Position numbers and translations under genes: made by a program. This document shows, one piece after another, positions 47,826 through 61,100 of a DNA stretch of 64,000 nucleotides. The notes beneath the pieces are model-generated. The model had not been told where the DNA came from and did not search any database. It saw only the letters and a list, made by a program, of their open reading frames with translations. The stretch is taken from the NCBI RefSeq assembly GCF_963855985.1, contig NC_087099.1, positions 12,244,001 to 12,308,000 on the forward strand, read 5' to 3'. Position 1 is the stretch's first letter. Each line of letters begins with the position of its first letter. This DNA is from Ostrinia nubilalis. Lineage: Eukaryota > Arthropoda > Insecta > Lepidoptera > Crambidae.

Positions 47826-49184
47826 AATACTTTTATTATCAACAAATTTTTATTAGGTACATATTGCAAGTATGTTTTGTTGCACAAAATAAGAAAATAC
47901 CTCCTATGATAGATTGATATTGATCAGATCTCGCATGGGAGATGATATCTTTAATTTTGTTTACAAGTTATTACATTTTAATGTCGTGGCATTCTTAATG
48001 CTTTATATCTGAATTTCCAAAATATTGACTTGGGTTTGACTACAAAATGAATACAAACCAGCATTTTATAGTAAGCATTCACTTTGTTAAATTAAATAGC
48101 ACAATGTTCTCAAAGAAATGTAAAATCATATACGTCCAGCTTCACACACATTACACAATCACATAACAAGCATCATTTTTCTTGATAGTATCTATTCATT
48201 GCCCGCCGATTTGATGTTGGTAAATATAACTAAAATACTTGTACATGATTTATCGCATAGAATGTCGTCCTAATTAAGATTTCCACATAGTGTTCAGCTA
48301 GCACTATCACAACATTCAGTCGCAGGTACTGACCTAAACATTAAGTAGTGAAGGAAAACCCTACATAATTTACCAAAGCATTATCGAAAAACCATAAAAC
48401 TAATTTAACAAGGCACAACAAATAAGATTTGTTTTATGTCTACACTTCCTTGAGAAAATACTCTATAAATACTTATTTTAAAAATCATAACACAATATTA
48501 TTTCTCTCGACACCCCAGCGTCCCAAAATACAATGCTTACTTAGTTTTGGAATTCACAGAATTAACAATATAACACTATTTCTTCTATGGTTGCAAACTT
48601 TAATTAAACATAGATAAGCTATGACAACAATAACGATTTACTCGTGTATTTAGCGACAACTCTTGCTAGGTACTCCGGCGCAGAGTTTGGTATAAACGCA
48701 GCGCACTGAAAGGGACCGCAAAGTTGTATACTGATATAATATTTCACTATACATACCTACAGCAAAACAAAATAAGGCATCTCCTACAGTCACATGAATT
48801 GAACATAATTTTTGAGTCAAGACGCACATTCGCTCATGACTGGAGTCCGCAGAAATTAATTAGTTTTGTTACACAAACTGTTTTCATGAGATCAAAACTC
48901 GTAATATTATTGGTCCGAATGATAAAAAAGTAAACGCTTCCGCAAACTCCAGTCATAAGGTCGACTTACACAATTAATTATTTTTGGCTCAATCTAGTTC
49001 CCTAGCTTACTTTACATCTAACCATCATTCTCAGTATACCCATCATTTAAAAACTAATTTGATATTCTTTCACTGTGTTCAAATGTTCCGCAAGCACAGC
49101 AATCGAAGTATTGCTGTGCTCGTGGGACTGTATATTTTATACAATATAAATAAACATAAAATAATTAAGGATTCCGTACATCAA
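47826..49184 (-). other. Probable 3' UTR / downstream region of the RAD21-like gene
   Basis: No coding exon. On the minus strand AATAAA signals occur near 47831-47852 (TTTATT on plus), which would give a roughly 1.35-kb 3' UTR. Extent is inferred only. Confidence 0.35.
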
Positions 49185-52100
49185 TTAAATAGCTTCAGTT
49201 TCGAACTGGTCGCCCTTAGAGATAGTGATAGGTCCGTAAGTTTCGTGCTGCTCTATTTTCAATACTTGATGTTTCTTGAGGACAAGTAGACTGTAGAATT
49301 TCTGCGCGACCTGCAACGTAAAATTAGTTAGTAGGTATTATAAAATTGCACACTTCACACAATCGTAGTATTGCCAAGCTCTAGTGGCAGTAGGCGGGGC
49401 CTAATTATTATGTGCCTTGGCTGATGAGGAAGATAAGTTCTCGTGTCATATCTTCTGTGCAAGTCAATCGATCGATAGCTAATGCAGAATGCAGTTGTTG
49501 ATGCAGATTTATAGGCCTACGAAATCCTAATACACAGTCCAAAAATTTTCTACGACAAAATTTGACGAAGTTAGGCCAAATTACTAAAAAAGTTCACCAG
49601 TTCAAAGAGAAATAAAATCTATGTTATGGAGAGAGACTTGAATAATCCCCGTTTCGCAGTCGGTTAAAATAGGAGTTCAAAACTAAGGCTGGGTTGCACC
49701 ATTTGACAAACATCAAAAATCTGTCAAACTCCATACAAAAACACCGGTTATCGTTTAAAGTTACGATCAAAGTTAGGTGGTGCAACTCAGCCTAAGTTTT
49801 AGGTGTCAAACAGAGACAGTGCCTACCTGCTTCCTGTTGTTGTGCGCGGGCGCCAGGTCGACGAAGGCGAGGCGCAGGCCGGCGGCGAGCTTGGGCCGCA
49901 TGACGGCGAACAGTTGCGCCGCGCGTCTGTTCAGCACGCGCTCCTCGAACTGCTCGTCTGTCTCGCCCGCCTCGCGCTCACCCTCCTCCGCCTGGGAATA
50001 AAAGCAACACATTTAGCAATAGTCTAATCGCTGACCTCTAATAAACACTGGACAGGCTGTCTCATACAAATGACAGTTAATTTTGTGTGCCAATTTGAAG
50101 CGCTACTACTATTGTCCCGACAACTAATTTGGACGTACATTGTATGGAGTACCTAACCATACTGATACGAGTAAGCCAGAAAGAAAATTACTAATTTTAA
50201 TTCCATGGACACTCGTATCTGCCTACAGTATGGCCTATAGCGCCAAAATGGCGACCCTCAAATAGACACAAAAATATTATGACAGCAGCCAGTCCAGTGT
50301 GTTTGATCAATTCAGTTCAGGTCAATGAGTTTAATCCAGGGAGGACCTTGGATTACATGAAGGAGATGAGACCGCCTATATCGTATACTTTCAATAAAAG
50401 TATTGTTGTTGCAATTCACGAAGGCGAGTGAGCTTTACATGTGTGGTGGCTCACCACCGTTCGTTTTTCAAAAGTTTTGATAGACATTACACAAAACGTT
50501 ATGTGCATGTATACGTACACTACACACACAAGTAAAGCTCACTCGCCTTCGTGAGTTGCAAGAACTACTATACCAACAGTCCCCTTCTTGGATTTAATGG
50601 AAGAGATGAGATGGCCTAAATTAAATTGAGCCTTTTTAATTAAATTTGGTATTTCTTCATACTTGAGGGTACAAAAAAACTCTGTTCTTTGAAAAACACT
50701 TGGCAATAAAAATTGATATTTGAATCTTGATACTCACATTTTCTGGTGTTGGTGGTAAATCGTAGTCGTGCTGTGGACTTTGATGAGGGTGTTGATCGTC
50801 GTATCCTAAATAATTCGTCATGTGCATACTGGTCTGTAAAAAAAAAACAATAATATTAGAGATACTATAGAATGTTGCAAAGCCGTTTTAGCAGTAAATT
50901 GTTGGCAATCCAAAAAAAAAACAATCAAATTGTCAGTTTAGGGTTCACGTATGATTCCGAACTCTGCTGCACGTAGCAGCAGTGCTGCCACGACATTGCG
51001 TAGCATGGAATGTCCGAGCTTCGGGTTTTTACAATACTTTCACGCACTGCTGCAGTGAGCCAGCTCCTTATTATGTAGTTCCAATAGGCGTGGCTTTTCG
51101 CCAAAGGTTTAGGTTTTGCTCTATATATCGTATAGCTTTTCGCCAAAAACGTTCTGCTGGAATGGAGGCCGCGTAACGGAAAACGCAGCGTGGGACGTCC
51201 ACCCACAAGGTGGTCATCATCCGACGACATCATAAAGGTAGCAGGGAAGCGCTGGACGTAGGCCGCTACCAATCGATCGACATGGAAAGCATTGGGGGAG
51301 GCCTATGTTCAGCAGTGGACGTCCTATGGCACGTTCTACAGTGTGGCGACGCCACTACAAACTAGTGACCAACAGATGGCGCTGTTACTACTTCACTATG
51401 GCACACTCCGCCGCTCATACAAACCTGCATCGCGGTGACGGAGTTTTCTACCCTGCCAAGTATATACAGGGTGTTAGGTAAATGGGTATATGAGCCGACA
51501 CTAGCCCATGTTAACATGGACATATAAATGGTATGGTGAAGTCAGAAATTTCATATCATCATTTTATTTTTTTAATTTTCATACAAAATATTTTTTATAA
51601 AATCCGATTTGTATGAAAATTAAAATAATTAAAATGAAGATATCAATTTTCTGACTTCACCATACCATTTATATGACCATGTTAACATGGGCTAGTGTCG
51701 GCTCATATACCCATTTACCTAACACCGAACACCCTGTATAGACAAACCAAGATGGTGTAAATTGGACCTTGGTCCCCGAGCACAACACCCGCTCGGAAGG
51801 AAGCACTAACATCTAGCTTCCTTATTGTGGATGAACATCATATCCCACAACAGTATATTCCAAAGTACTATGTCCCTGACCTGGTAGTCGGCGTGCTCGA
51901 GGCCGGGTATGAGCGGCTCGAGCGGCGCGGCGGGCGCCAGCAGCGGCGCCGGCTCCGCGCCCAGCTGCGGCAGCATCGGCAGCCGCTCCATGCCGTGCAG
52001 CATCGCGCCGTGCTGCAGCCCTGGGAGACAAATAAATAAATAAATAAATAAAAAGTATTTATTTCGGATAACAGGGATCCATAATGTTAGTAAAAACTTA

Positions 52101-55100
52101 GGCTATGTTAGTATCTTATTTCTAAAACAGACTTCGTCCTGCTGAGCATGTGGCCGATCAGTGGATAATCCCCACTATCGGCTATCTCCTTCAGTACGCT
52201 GTATAGTACTGGTGGACGTGCAGTGCTACCAGACTTAAATGTATCTTGCGACACTAAATCATTTGAGAACGTTAGTCGGCCATTGACTTTTTCTAGTAGA
52301 AATAAATTAAAAAAGTATGTTAAAATTAATAGGTTTATTTCTAAAACAAAAAAATTAATAAAAGGGCAAGAACAGTTTCACAAAAGTATTCTGTTAAGGA
52401 AAAAGAATCTAGATTTGGTTGACAGTCTAGAAATTTACCACAGTAAACTAGTAGAGAGTAGGTCCACTCATAACTTGGACGTTGAAAGGTTGCAGGCTGA
52501 AATCACAAACTTGCATGACTCGCTTGCATCCATAACAGCTAAATATAATTCAGCCAGGGAACAAATTAACGAACATATCCTGGCAGCAAACAATCTCTTA
52601 GATCTAGGCAATCCTACTACGGATTTTAAATCTCTGCCAAACATAACAATGCAAAGTCAGCAACAAACTGATGGCGGCTTGCGGCCTTCAATGCCTTCAA
52701 TGTCTTCAAAAACGGGACTGTTGAATGTACATAAATCAAGCAATGTAGTGTTGTTCTCAGATAGGCTAGGAGTTGGTTATGGCCCCATATTAAATAAAAA
52801 ATTAGATTGTAAAATAATAAATAACTGTATGCCAGACGCATCTTATTGTCAATTAATGAATGGCATAAAAAATAGTAAACAATTACACAGTAATTCTATT
52901 TTAATTATAATGTTAGGAAACAGTCAGAATATAAATAGGAAAAATATTCTACATAATTTTTCCATGCTGGCCAGCCTTAATGTTCATAAAATAATTATGT
53001 GTGCCCTGCCATACTGTAAAAATGGCTCCTCTGAAACTAATGAAAGTATTCACTTACTGAATACTTTATTATTTAATTTGACTGTTCGTCATAGCGACAA
53101 AGGACATTGTCAGAAACCGCCTAAAAACCGCCCAAAAACATTAACCCATCATAATTATTTTCTATTTTTTTTAATACATTAAGCACCCTTTCATTCTAAT
53201 GGACACTTAAGCATTGAAAAATTAAATAAATAAGTCTTTTAACGTTTATTCTATAATACTATTACAACTTCCGGACGTTTTGGTGCGTGGCATGGTCTAA
53301 AACCTATCAAGTTCCATAATTTTTGCCGATAAAATCTGTACGAGGCATTACCGTACTTTATTGCTGGGAGTCCATGTATAGTGATGTTCCTGCGGCCATC
53401 ATAGACAATAAAATATCGATTTTGAAAATAAAATAAATCGATTAAACTGCTTTGAAGACTAGATTTGCGTTAAAAGCTAAAAAGATATTGACACTATGAC
53501 AAGAAGCTATCTAAAGTGTCCAACTGGTCGAAGGTCGTAAATAAAATAAAAATAATTAGGACCATAAACTGATATTCATGGTATCATAACTGTAAAAGTG
53601 TCAGAATCCGATGTTGAATCCAATGCCAGTTGAAGTGTGAGAAACATTATATCAACCTAGTATAGTTGCCAGTCTCTCATAATCTATGCCAATGAGGGTT
53701 TTCGCGATTGAAAAATCCGCCAGATGGCAATACGTAGACGTGAGGTCCAAATGCTGCATGATTGGTTATTTTTGACATGACATTGATAGATATCCACCAA
53801 TCATGCAGCATTTGGACCTCGCGTCTACGTATTGCCATCTCGCGGATTTTTCAATCGCGAAAACCCTCATTCATAGCACATGTATAATAATAGACCAAAT
53901 GAACTTTTATAGATTGTGAAAGAGAAGATAAAGATTTTATTATTTTATTAAAATCTTGCCACGAGGTAGTTTTTCAGTAGAAACCAGGATTGGATAATCG
54001 CTACAGGCAAGTATCAGAACATTTTATAAATATTTTTAATCGATTATATCCTTGTGAATCGTTTTAATAAATTCTCATTTTACTTTTTCAATTAAAACTT
54101 TTTCAATCCCTAGTCTTGTCAAACTGTCATAATGTCAACAAATTATAAATGTCACGTCAGTTGACTCAATTTCAGTCTTCTGTGCGTTTATTGTATTTTT
54201 ATTTCAATGAAATAGTGCTAAAGGGTTAGTACTAAAAGTGAAAGCCTTTTTTCAGAAAGAAAACCAATGTGGTGCCCTTATTATTCATACTGTTTGAAAG
54301 TTACAAGTCAGTGATACAGAGTTGCCGACATTATAACTCCGTAGTGATACCATACCAAAGAAGAAGTTTTCCTAAACACTTGTGTTATTTTTATATGTGA
54401 TCAAATAAAAAGGATTAATTCTACTGCTCAAATGGAATAACTTATCCCAAGAGACCGAATATAAAAAAAACCTCTCCATAGAAATTATCACCATCACGAG
54501 GATGTGAATTTTTTTGAGAATTTGATATTGGTCCTGTAAGAAAAGTAGTTGTATTTCAGTAGTAGAATCATCAACCCTTCTTGTTTCATCAGCAAGAGCA
54601 AGATTACTATAAAAACGCCCTGTAGGTAGGTATTGTTAAGCTGAAGAGTTTGTTTAGTGTCAAAGACTGTCACACAGTGTAACTTAAATTGGCATATTAT
54701 GATGATGAACATAAAAACTTAAATAAATATTTATGTTAATATTTTTTCTATTTATTTATTTTCCCAAAGCTTCACAGTGACAGCTGAAACAGCAATACTG
54801 TTGTAAAACTAAACTTGGAACAAACTGTTACAAATATTTTACAAATTAAAATAAAACCGCATGTTGCTTTACTTTCTCGTATAGGTAATAAATGTAATTA
54901 ATGGCTAGATTATTAATGTTACTTTATTACCCTCAATAGTGAGGAGATCTTATAAAATGGTAACCCTGATTTTCATTGTCATTCAAGTGCTCTTTCTACG
55001 CAAGCTTCTGTGATTTGGCCAAGGGCCACACACATTGCGATAACATTATGCGACATTGATTTGACAGCAGCGGAGTGAAGTCTTGCGACTATGCAAAATG

Positions 55101-58100
55101 ATACCCTGTAATCGTAGCGCATATAGACATAGACGGGGCGGGGCACATAGCTCGTAGAGCTGATGGCCGCTGGGGCAGGAAAGTTCTTGAGTGGCGACCA
55201 CGAGCCGAAAGACGTAGCGTGGGCAGGCCTCCCACTAGGTGGACCGACGATCTGGTGAAGGTCGCGGGAGGTGCCTGTATGCGAGCGGTGCAGGATCGGT
55301 CTTCGTGGAAATCCTTGGGGGAGGCCTTTGTCCAGCAGTGGACGTCTTTTCGGCTGAAACGAACGAACGAACGATACGTATTACCACTATTTACCAGACA
55401 TTACTATTTATTGCATACTCGCCGGATTACACGTAGGAGCACGCGCGTTACAGCTTCGGCCTTGCATTATTATAAGATCTTGTTCCGCCCTTTTACGAAC
55501 TTCCTCCGTGAGGATATCCCCGCCGAATTCTATGATGAACCTATCAAAAGTCATATTCTGCAATGTCAACCCACCACAAGGTGGACCGACGACCTGATAA
55601 AGGTAGCGGGAAGGCGCTGGATGCAGGCCGCTACCAACCGTGCGATGTGGAAGTCATTGGGGGAGGCCTATGTTCAGTAGTGGACGTCCTGTGGCTGAAA
55701 TGATGATGATGATGATGAAATGAATGAAAATGACAAATCTTCGAACGTGTATAATACCGTGCCAAAGTAATCATATAATTTTGGCACCTTAATAACTATT
55801 GCCGTTTTTGTTGTAAAGATCATGCAGCGCTACTTGCGGATATTATTGGAAAGAAAACTATGTGGGCTCTAGATCTGAAGCCGCTTTAACGAACACGAAG
55901 TGCTCATACAATGCGGCGTATTTTCTTCCAGTCTTTAGTCAGGACTTTAGTCGAATTAAAACCCCGGTTGAACGTGATATAGCCGCACTAGAATACGATG
56001 CTTTTTTGCATAATCGCAAGACTTCGTTCCGGTGTCGACCGAATGTTATCATGATGTATGTGGCCCAGGGGTTACCGTAGCCGCTAAGGTTTGAAACTTC
56101 TTGCTTAAAATATTGTAGTCTTTGGCATAGACTACGACGGTAGTCATGGAGATATGAGTTTGTTATCTCGTGTCAGATGTAAATGGTGAAAAGAAAACTC
56201 ATGATTCGTGTTATTTTTATGCAATATGTAGGTATTTTATAAAAGTGGAACCCCGAGTGATCTCCAAAACCCATTCTATTATTATATACGATTCGGCTTC
56301 GATATCTATAATACAATAGCAGTTTATTTCATGTGTCAGATGACAAGGGTGGAAACAACCTACGATTCATGTTGTTTATTTACGTGCAATATGTGGGCAT
56401 ATTATAAAGTGGAATGCCGAGTTGTATTTCTAAAACTTGTTCTATTATTTTATACTATTTGGCTGCGACTCGGCGTGACGACAATACAAAACATTTTTCG
56501 CGAATCGGTGTTCATACATTCACACAATACATTAGACGCCATGTTGTCATAAACGACATATTATAAAATCGCTGTGATTTAATATTCTTAATCATTAATT
56601 TTATGGCAAGTGTCCATCAGGAATCATTGTTCTTACACACAGAATCGTATTATTTCGCTTTCGGGTAGTAATATGTCAAAATTGTTGGTTTTTAGGCGAA
56701 CAATGTATGGAGAACGAACATTGTCCTTTGTCTATTTTGACACTAATAAATTTATTAATAATAAGTTCATAATGACAGGCAGCTCTTTACACCTGCCTCA
56801 AAGCATAAAATTAAAACTTGCTACATTGTTAGCTTATAATATTAACTGTGTTATTAACACAAAACAAGTAAATTCCACTTTTGATATTATTAGTAGAAAT
56901 ACTAATACTAATATTTCTGTGACGACCTCTGATTTAAACTGAGAGGGACGACAACAGACAGGTCTATTAAAGGATTTAATATTGTTCATCAAAATTTACA
57001 AGGCCTGGCTGGCAAAGAATTAGAACTAGAATTGTTTTTAAAAAAATACGATGTTCATGTATTATGTTTAACCGAACATTGGCTTAAAAATTATGAATTG
57101 ATGTTTCATATAGGAAATTATAAAGTTTGTAGTTCGTTCACCAGGGAGTCTGCTATTAGAGGGGGGTCACTCATATTATTAAATAATCAATTTAAATACA
57201 AGGAAAGAAAAGACATTGTCTCACTCTCAGTCGAACGAACTATAGAACTTGCGTGTGCAGAGCTAGAGCAGTATATAATTGTAAGTGTGTACAAGCCCCC
57301 ATCTGCAAATTACCAATTATTCGAATCCACTATGGAGGAGGTCTTAAAAAAGGTATTTAAATCAAATAAGAGAGTAGTTGTATGTGGAGATTTTAATATA
57401 GATTTATTAGATAATACTCAATATAAAATAAGATTCTTAAACCTTTTTAAATCTTTTAATTTATCACATCTTTTCAATGAGCCTACTAGAATCACTCCAA
57501 CATCAGCTACTTGCTTAGATAACATTTTTTGTAACTGTGATATTCAAAGTAAATCAATAATTAATTGCCTTAGTTCAGATCATAGTGGACAATTGGCCAC
57601 ATTTGAACACCATCATGTCCCTAGTACAGTGGATGTTGTTTGTAGGCCAATAACAACTAACCGAATTGACAAATTTAAGAAAAATATTTGTGATGGTATT
57701 GATAAACTTATATTAGATGACAATAATGTCGATCAAATTTATGAGGATCTATTCAGTGTTGTGAGTGAGGAATTCAAAACCACATTCCCACAGAAAAAGA
57801 TCCGAATAAATTCTGTTAAATGTAAATTTGATGACTGGGCTACAACTGGCATTCACAAGAGTAGAAATAAAATGTATGAATTATATAGTCTTAAAGCCGA
57901 TACGCAAGATCTGAGTGTTATAGAATATGTTAAAAATTACTCAAAAATATTTAAAAAGGTTTGTTTGGCTGCTAAATCAAATCATCTTCGAAACATGATT
58001 TTAAATTCTAATAATAAAGCTAAGGCTACGTGGAACATAATAAATAAACAAACATGTAAAAATAAATCGAAGGATAACACTTTTTCACTGAAAATCGGAA

Positions 58101-61100
58101 ACGAAATTATAAATTCCGATACAGAAGTTGCAACCACATTTGAGACATTCTTCTCCAATATTGCGTCTGAAACAACTAAAGAACTGAATTCATCACCAGT
58201 TCTTGCAGAGTCTCTTTTAAAATCTAATGTCACCGAGTGCCAGTGTCTGCTCCAGTTCAGGCATATAGATTGTAATACAATAATTGAAACCTTTAGAGAA
58301 TTAAATATGAAAAAAACTGAGGACCTTTGGGGAATCTCCGTCAGTATAATTGGAACAATTATTGACACCATAGCTCCTCACCTTGCATTCATTTTTAATA
58401 CATGTATTGATCAAGGTTGCTTTCCTAGCTTAATGAAGTTAAGTAAAATAATTCCATTGTTCAAGGCTGGTGACAAATGTGACCCCTCTAATTTTCGACC
58501 GATTTCTATTCTACCAGTACTTAGCAAAATTTTCGAGAAAATTATTTTCCACCAACTTCTATCTCACTTCATTTTTAACAAATTATTACACAATAAGCAA
58601 TTTGGTTTTACGAAAGGTAGAAGTACTACTGACGCTGGGGTAGCACTATTGAAACACGTCTTTGATGCTTGGGAGAGTAAAAAGGACGCTGTTGGTATTT
58701 TCTGTGATCTTTCAAAAGCGTTTGATTGTGTAGACCACCAAACCTTACTAAACAAATTGCGACATTATGGTGTTTCGAATAAGTCACTTGATCTGCTGAA
58801 CTCGTATCTCACAGGCAGAAAACTAAAAGTTTGTATTAACGGAACTGAGTCTTCTGGAGCACCTCTTACTATGGGTGTGCCGCAGGGATCAATATTGGGA
58901 CCTTTGCTATTTCTTATTTACATTAATGACCTTCCTTACTTTATTAATTAAACCCGTGTCCAGACTGACCCAGAAAATGGTTTTTAAATAACAAATTGTA
59001 AAAGGGACTTCAAGCCCAACAATGGGCCACTATCACACACATCCATCCATATTACGATTTACTAGTAACTTACCCGATGGAGTCATTCCTCCGTGTTGCA
59101 ACCCTGCCGGCGTCATGCCGCCGTGTTGTAATCCCGCAGGCGTCATTCCTCCGTGTTGTAGCCCGGCCGGCGTCATGCCTCCGTGCCCTAAGCCGGCGGG
59201 CGTCATACCTCCATGCCCTAAGCCACCTGGGGTCATGCCACCATGGTCTAATCCACCTGGAAACATTGAAATTTTAGTGATACACTAGGATAATTTTACA
59301 CGGCTGGGATAACGTGCATCTTATTGAGCCTAAAGTACGGCCAACGAGAAGCGATACCAAATGTAAACAAACCCAATGTCATGGTCATTTGGATTAGCAG
59401 GGGTGCATAACTTTTTAATAGTTAGATTATATATTTTTGTAGACAATATAGTTTTAAAAAATATCTGTCAAACCATAAAAATAGATGTTTTATCGAATTT
59501 TGTTTTTGTTATAATTTGAAAATTGATGTCCGAAATTCCGAATGTTGACGAACCCGTCTAAGTTTGACATATTTTGGCGGGAGAACGAGACATTATGACA
59601 AGATACACAAGATGGGAAGAGACAGAATAGATTGTCAATTCGACAGTCGAATCGACCTTTTGTATCGCTGCTAGTTGGCCGTACTTTAGCTATAAGCAAA
59701 CCTACGCACTTTTTGCAGAACCTAACCTAACATTCAACTCATTGCCGGTGAGAAAAAACAGTCATTTTTTACGATAATTCCTCAATTTGAGATTGTCTAC
59801 TGTAACTATTTTTTGTACACTTAATTTCAACACGAAAAATACAAACCTGGTGTCATGCCACCGTGATGTAAGCCAGCGGGTGTTAAGCCACCGTGTACCA
59901 GACCTCCTGGGGTCATTCCGCTGTCTAATCCTAGTCCAGGTGTCATGCCACCGGGAGTCATGCCTGTAACAAAAATAGGGAATTTAAACTCTCCAACCTT
60001 CATTTACTACCGCTGAATATGTGATGTATGTAAATAACATGCTAAATCATTAAAAGACTCGAAGAATTAGCAGTTATCGTTGTGTAATCTTCATTCATAA
60101 ATGTGCCAGTGTGTACCAATACTCTATCTAGTGAATTAGAGAGCATTATACTCCTGCATTGAAGACCAAATGACCTGACGATGTTGATACTAGTACAGGT
60201 CGAAAGTTCGTTCGTTCGTTTCAGCCAAATGACGTCCACTGCTGGACAAAGGCCTCCTCCAAGATTTTCCATAATGCACGGTCCTGCGCTGCCCGCATCC
60301 TGTCTCTTCCCGCAACCTTTACCAGATCGTCGGTCCACCTAGTAGGAGGCCTGCCCACGCTACGTCTTCCAGCCCGTGGTCGCCACTCAAGAACTTTTCT
60401 GCCTCAACGGCCATCGTCTCTACGAGGTATGTGCCCCGAGGTCGAAAGTAAGCTTGTTGTATCAATCCACTTAAGAAGAAATTAAGAAATCCTCATTTTT
60501 AAATACATACCTCCATGCTGCAAGCCAGCTGGGGTCATGCCACCGCCCAACCCTAAGTCCACAGGTTGATCGCCGTGTTGCAGCCCCGCCGGCGTCATGC
60601 CTCCGTGTTGAAGACCCGCTGGCGTCATTCCGCCGTGTTGTAACCCTGCAGGCGTCATGCCGCCGTGTTGTAAGCCCGCTGGAGTCATGCCACCGTGTTG
60701 TAAACCACCTGTAGATAATAAGTTGCATTAGTAGGTAGCTGAGATGGGAGATTAGAAGAAGGGAATTATTCATCAATCATTTCGTACACAAAGTTATTTA
60801 TATTTAAAGTTATTTGTTTATATCCGTTGTATAGTACCCATAGTACAAGCTTTGCTTAGTTTGGGGTTAGCGACGCAGTGTAAAATGTCCAAGGATATTT
60901 ATTATTATTATTAAACAGCTTTGTCTTTGCAGTTTTGGTGTCAATGAGAATAAACTGGTGTTGGATAAATTTTAGTTGAATCAATAGCAACTCTGGTATG
61001 GGACAGCTACTGTTTTCTTTTTTCTGGCGGGTATGGTGAACTCTGTTGCCTTATTCCCCATTTATAAGTGTAATTTAACGATAGTCTTTTGTTTAACTTT

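Larger units (their letters stand above)
53111..56600. other. 3.5-kb interruption of the LINE
   Basis: No host exon. It holds the MITE at 53691-53871, two RTE-type 3' fragments (about 55130-55370 and 55566-55720) and otherwise unassigned AT-rich DNA. TGGACACTT near 53200 and its complement near 56605 are candidate inverted ends of one insertion, but this is weak. Confidence 0.4.

Noticed and set aside
59022..59288. Pro/Cys-rich ORF on the plus strand over RAD21 repeats
   Set aside because: It is the antisense reading of the GLQHGGMTPA repeat exon; splice sites and phases are on the minus strand.
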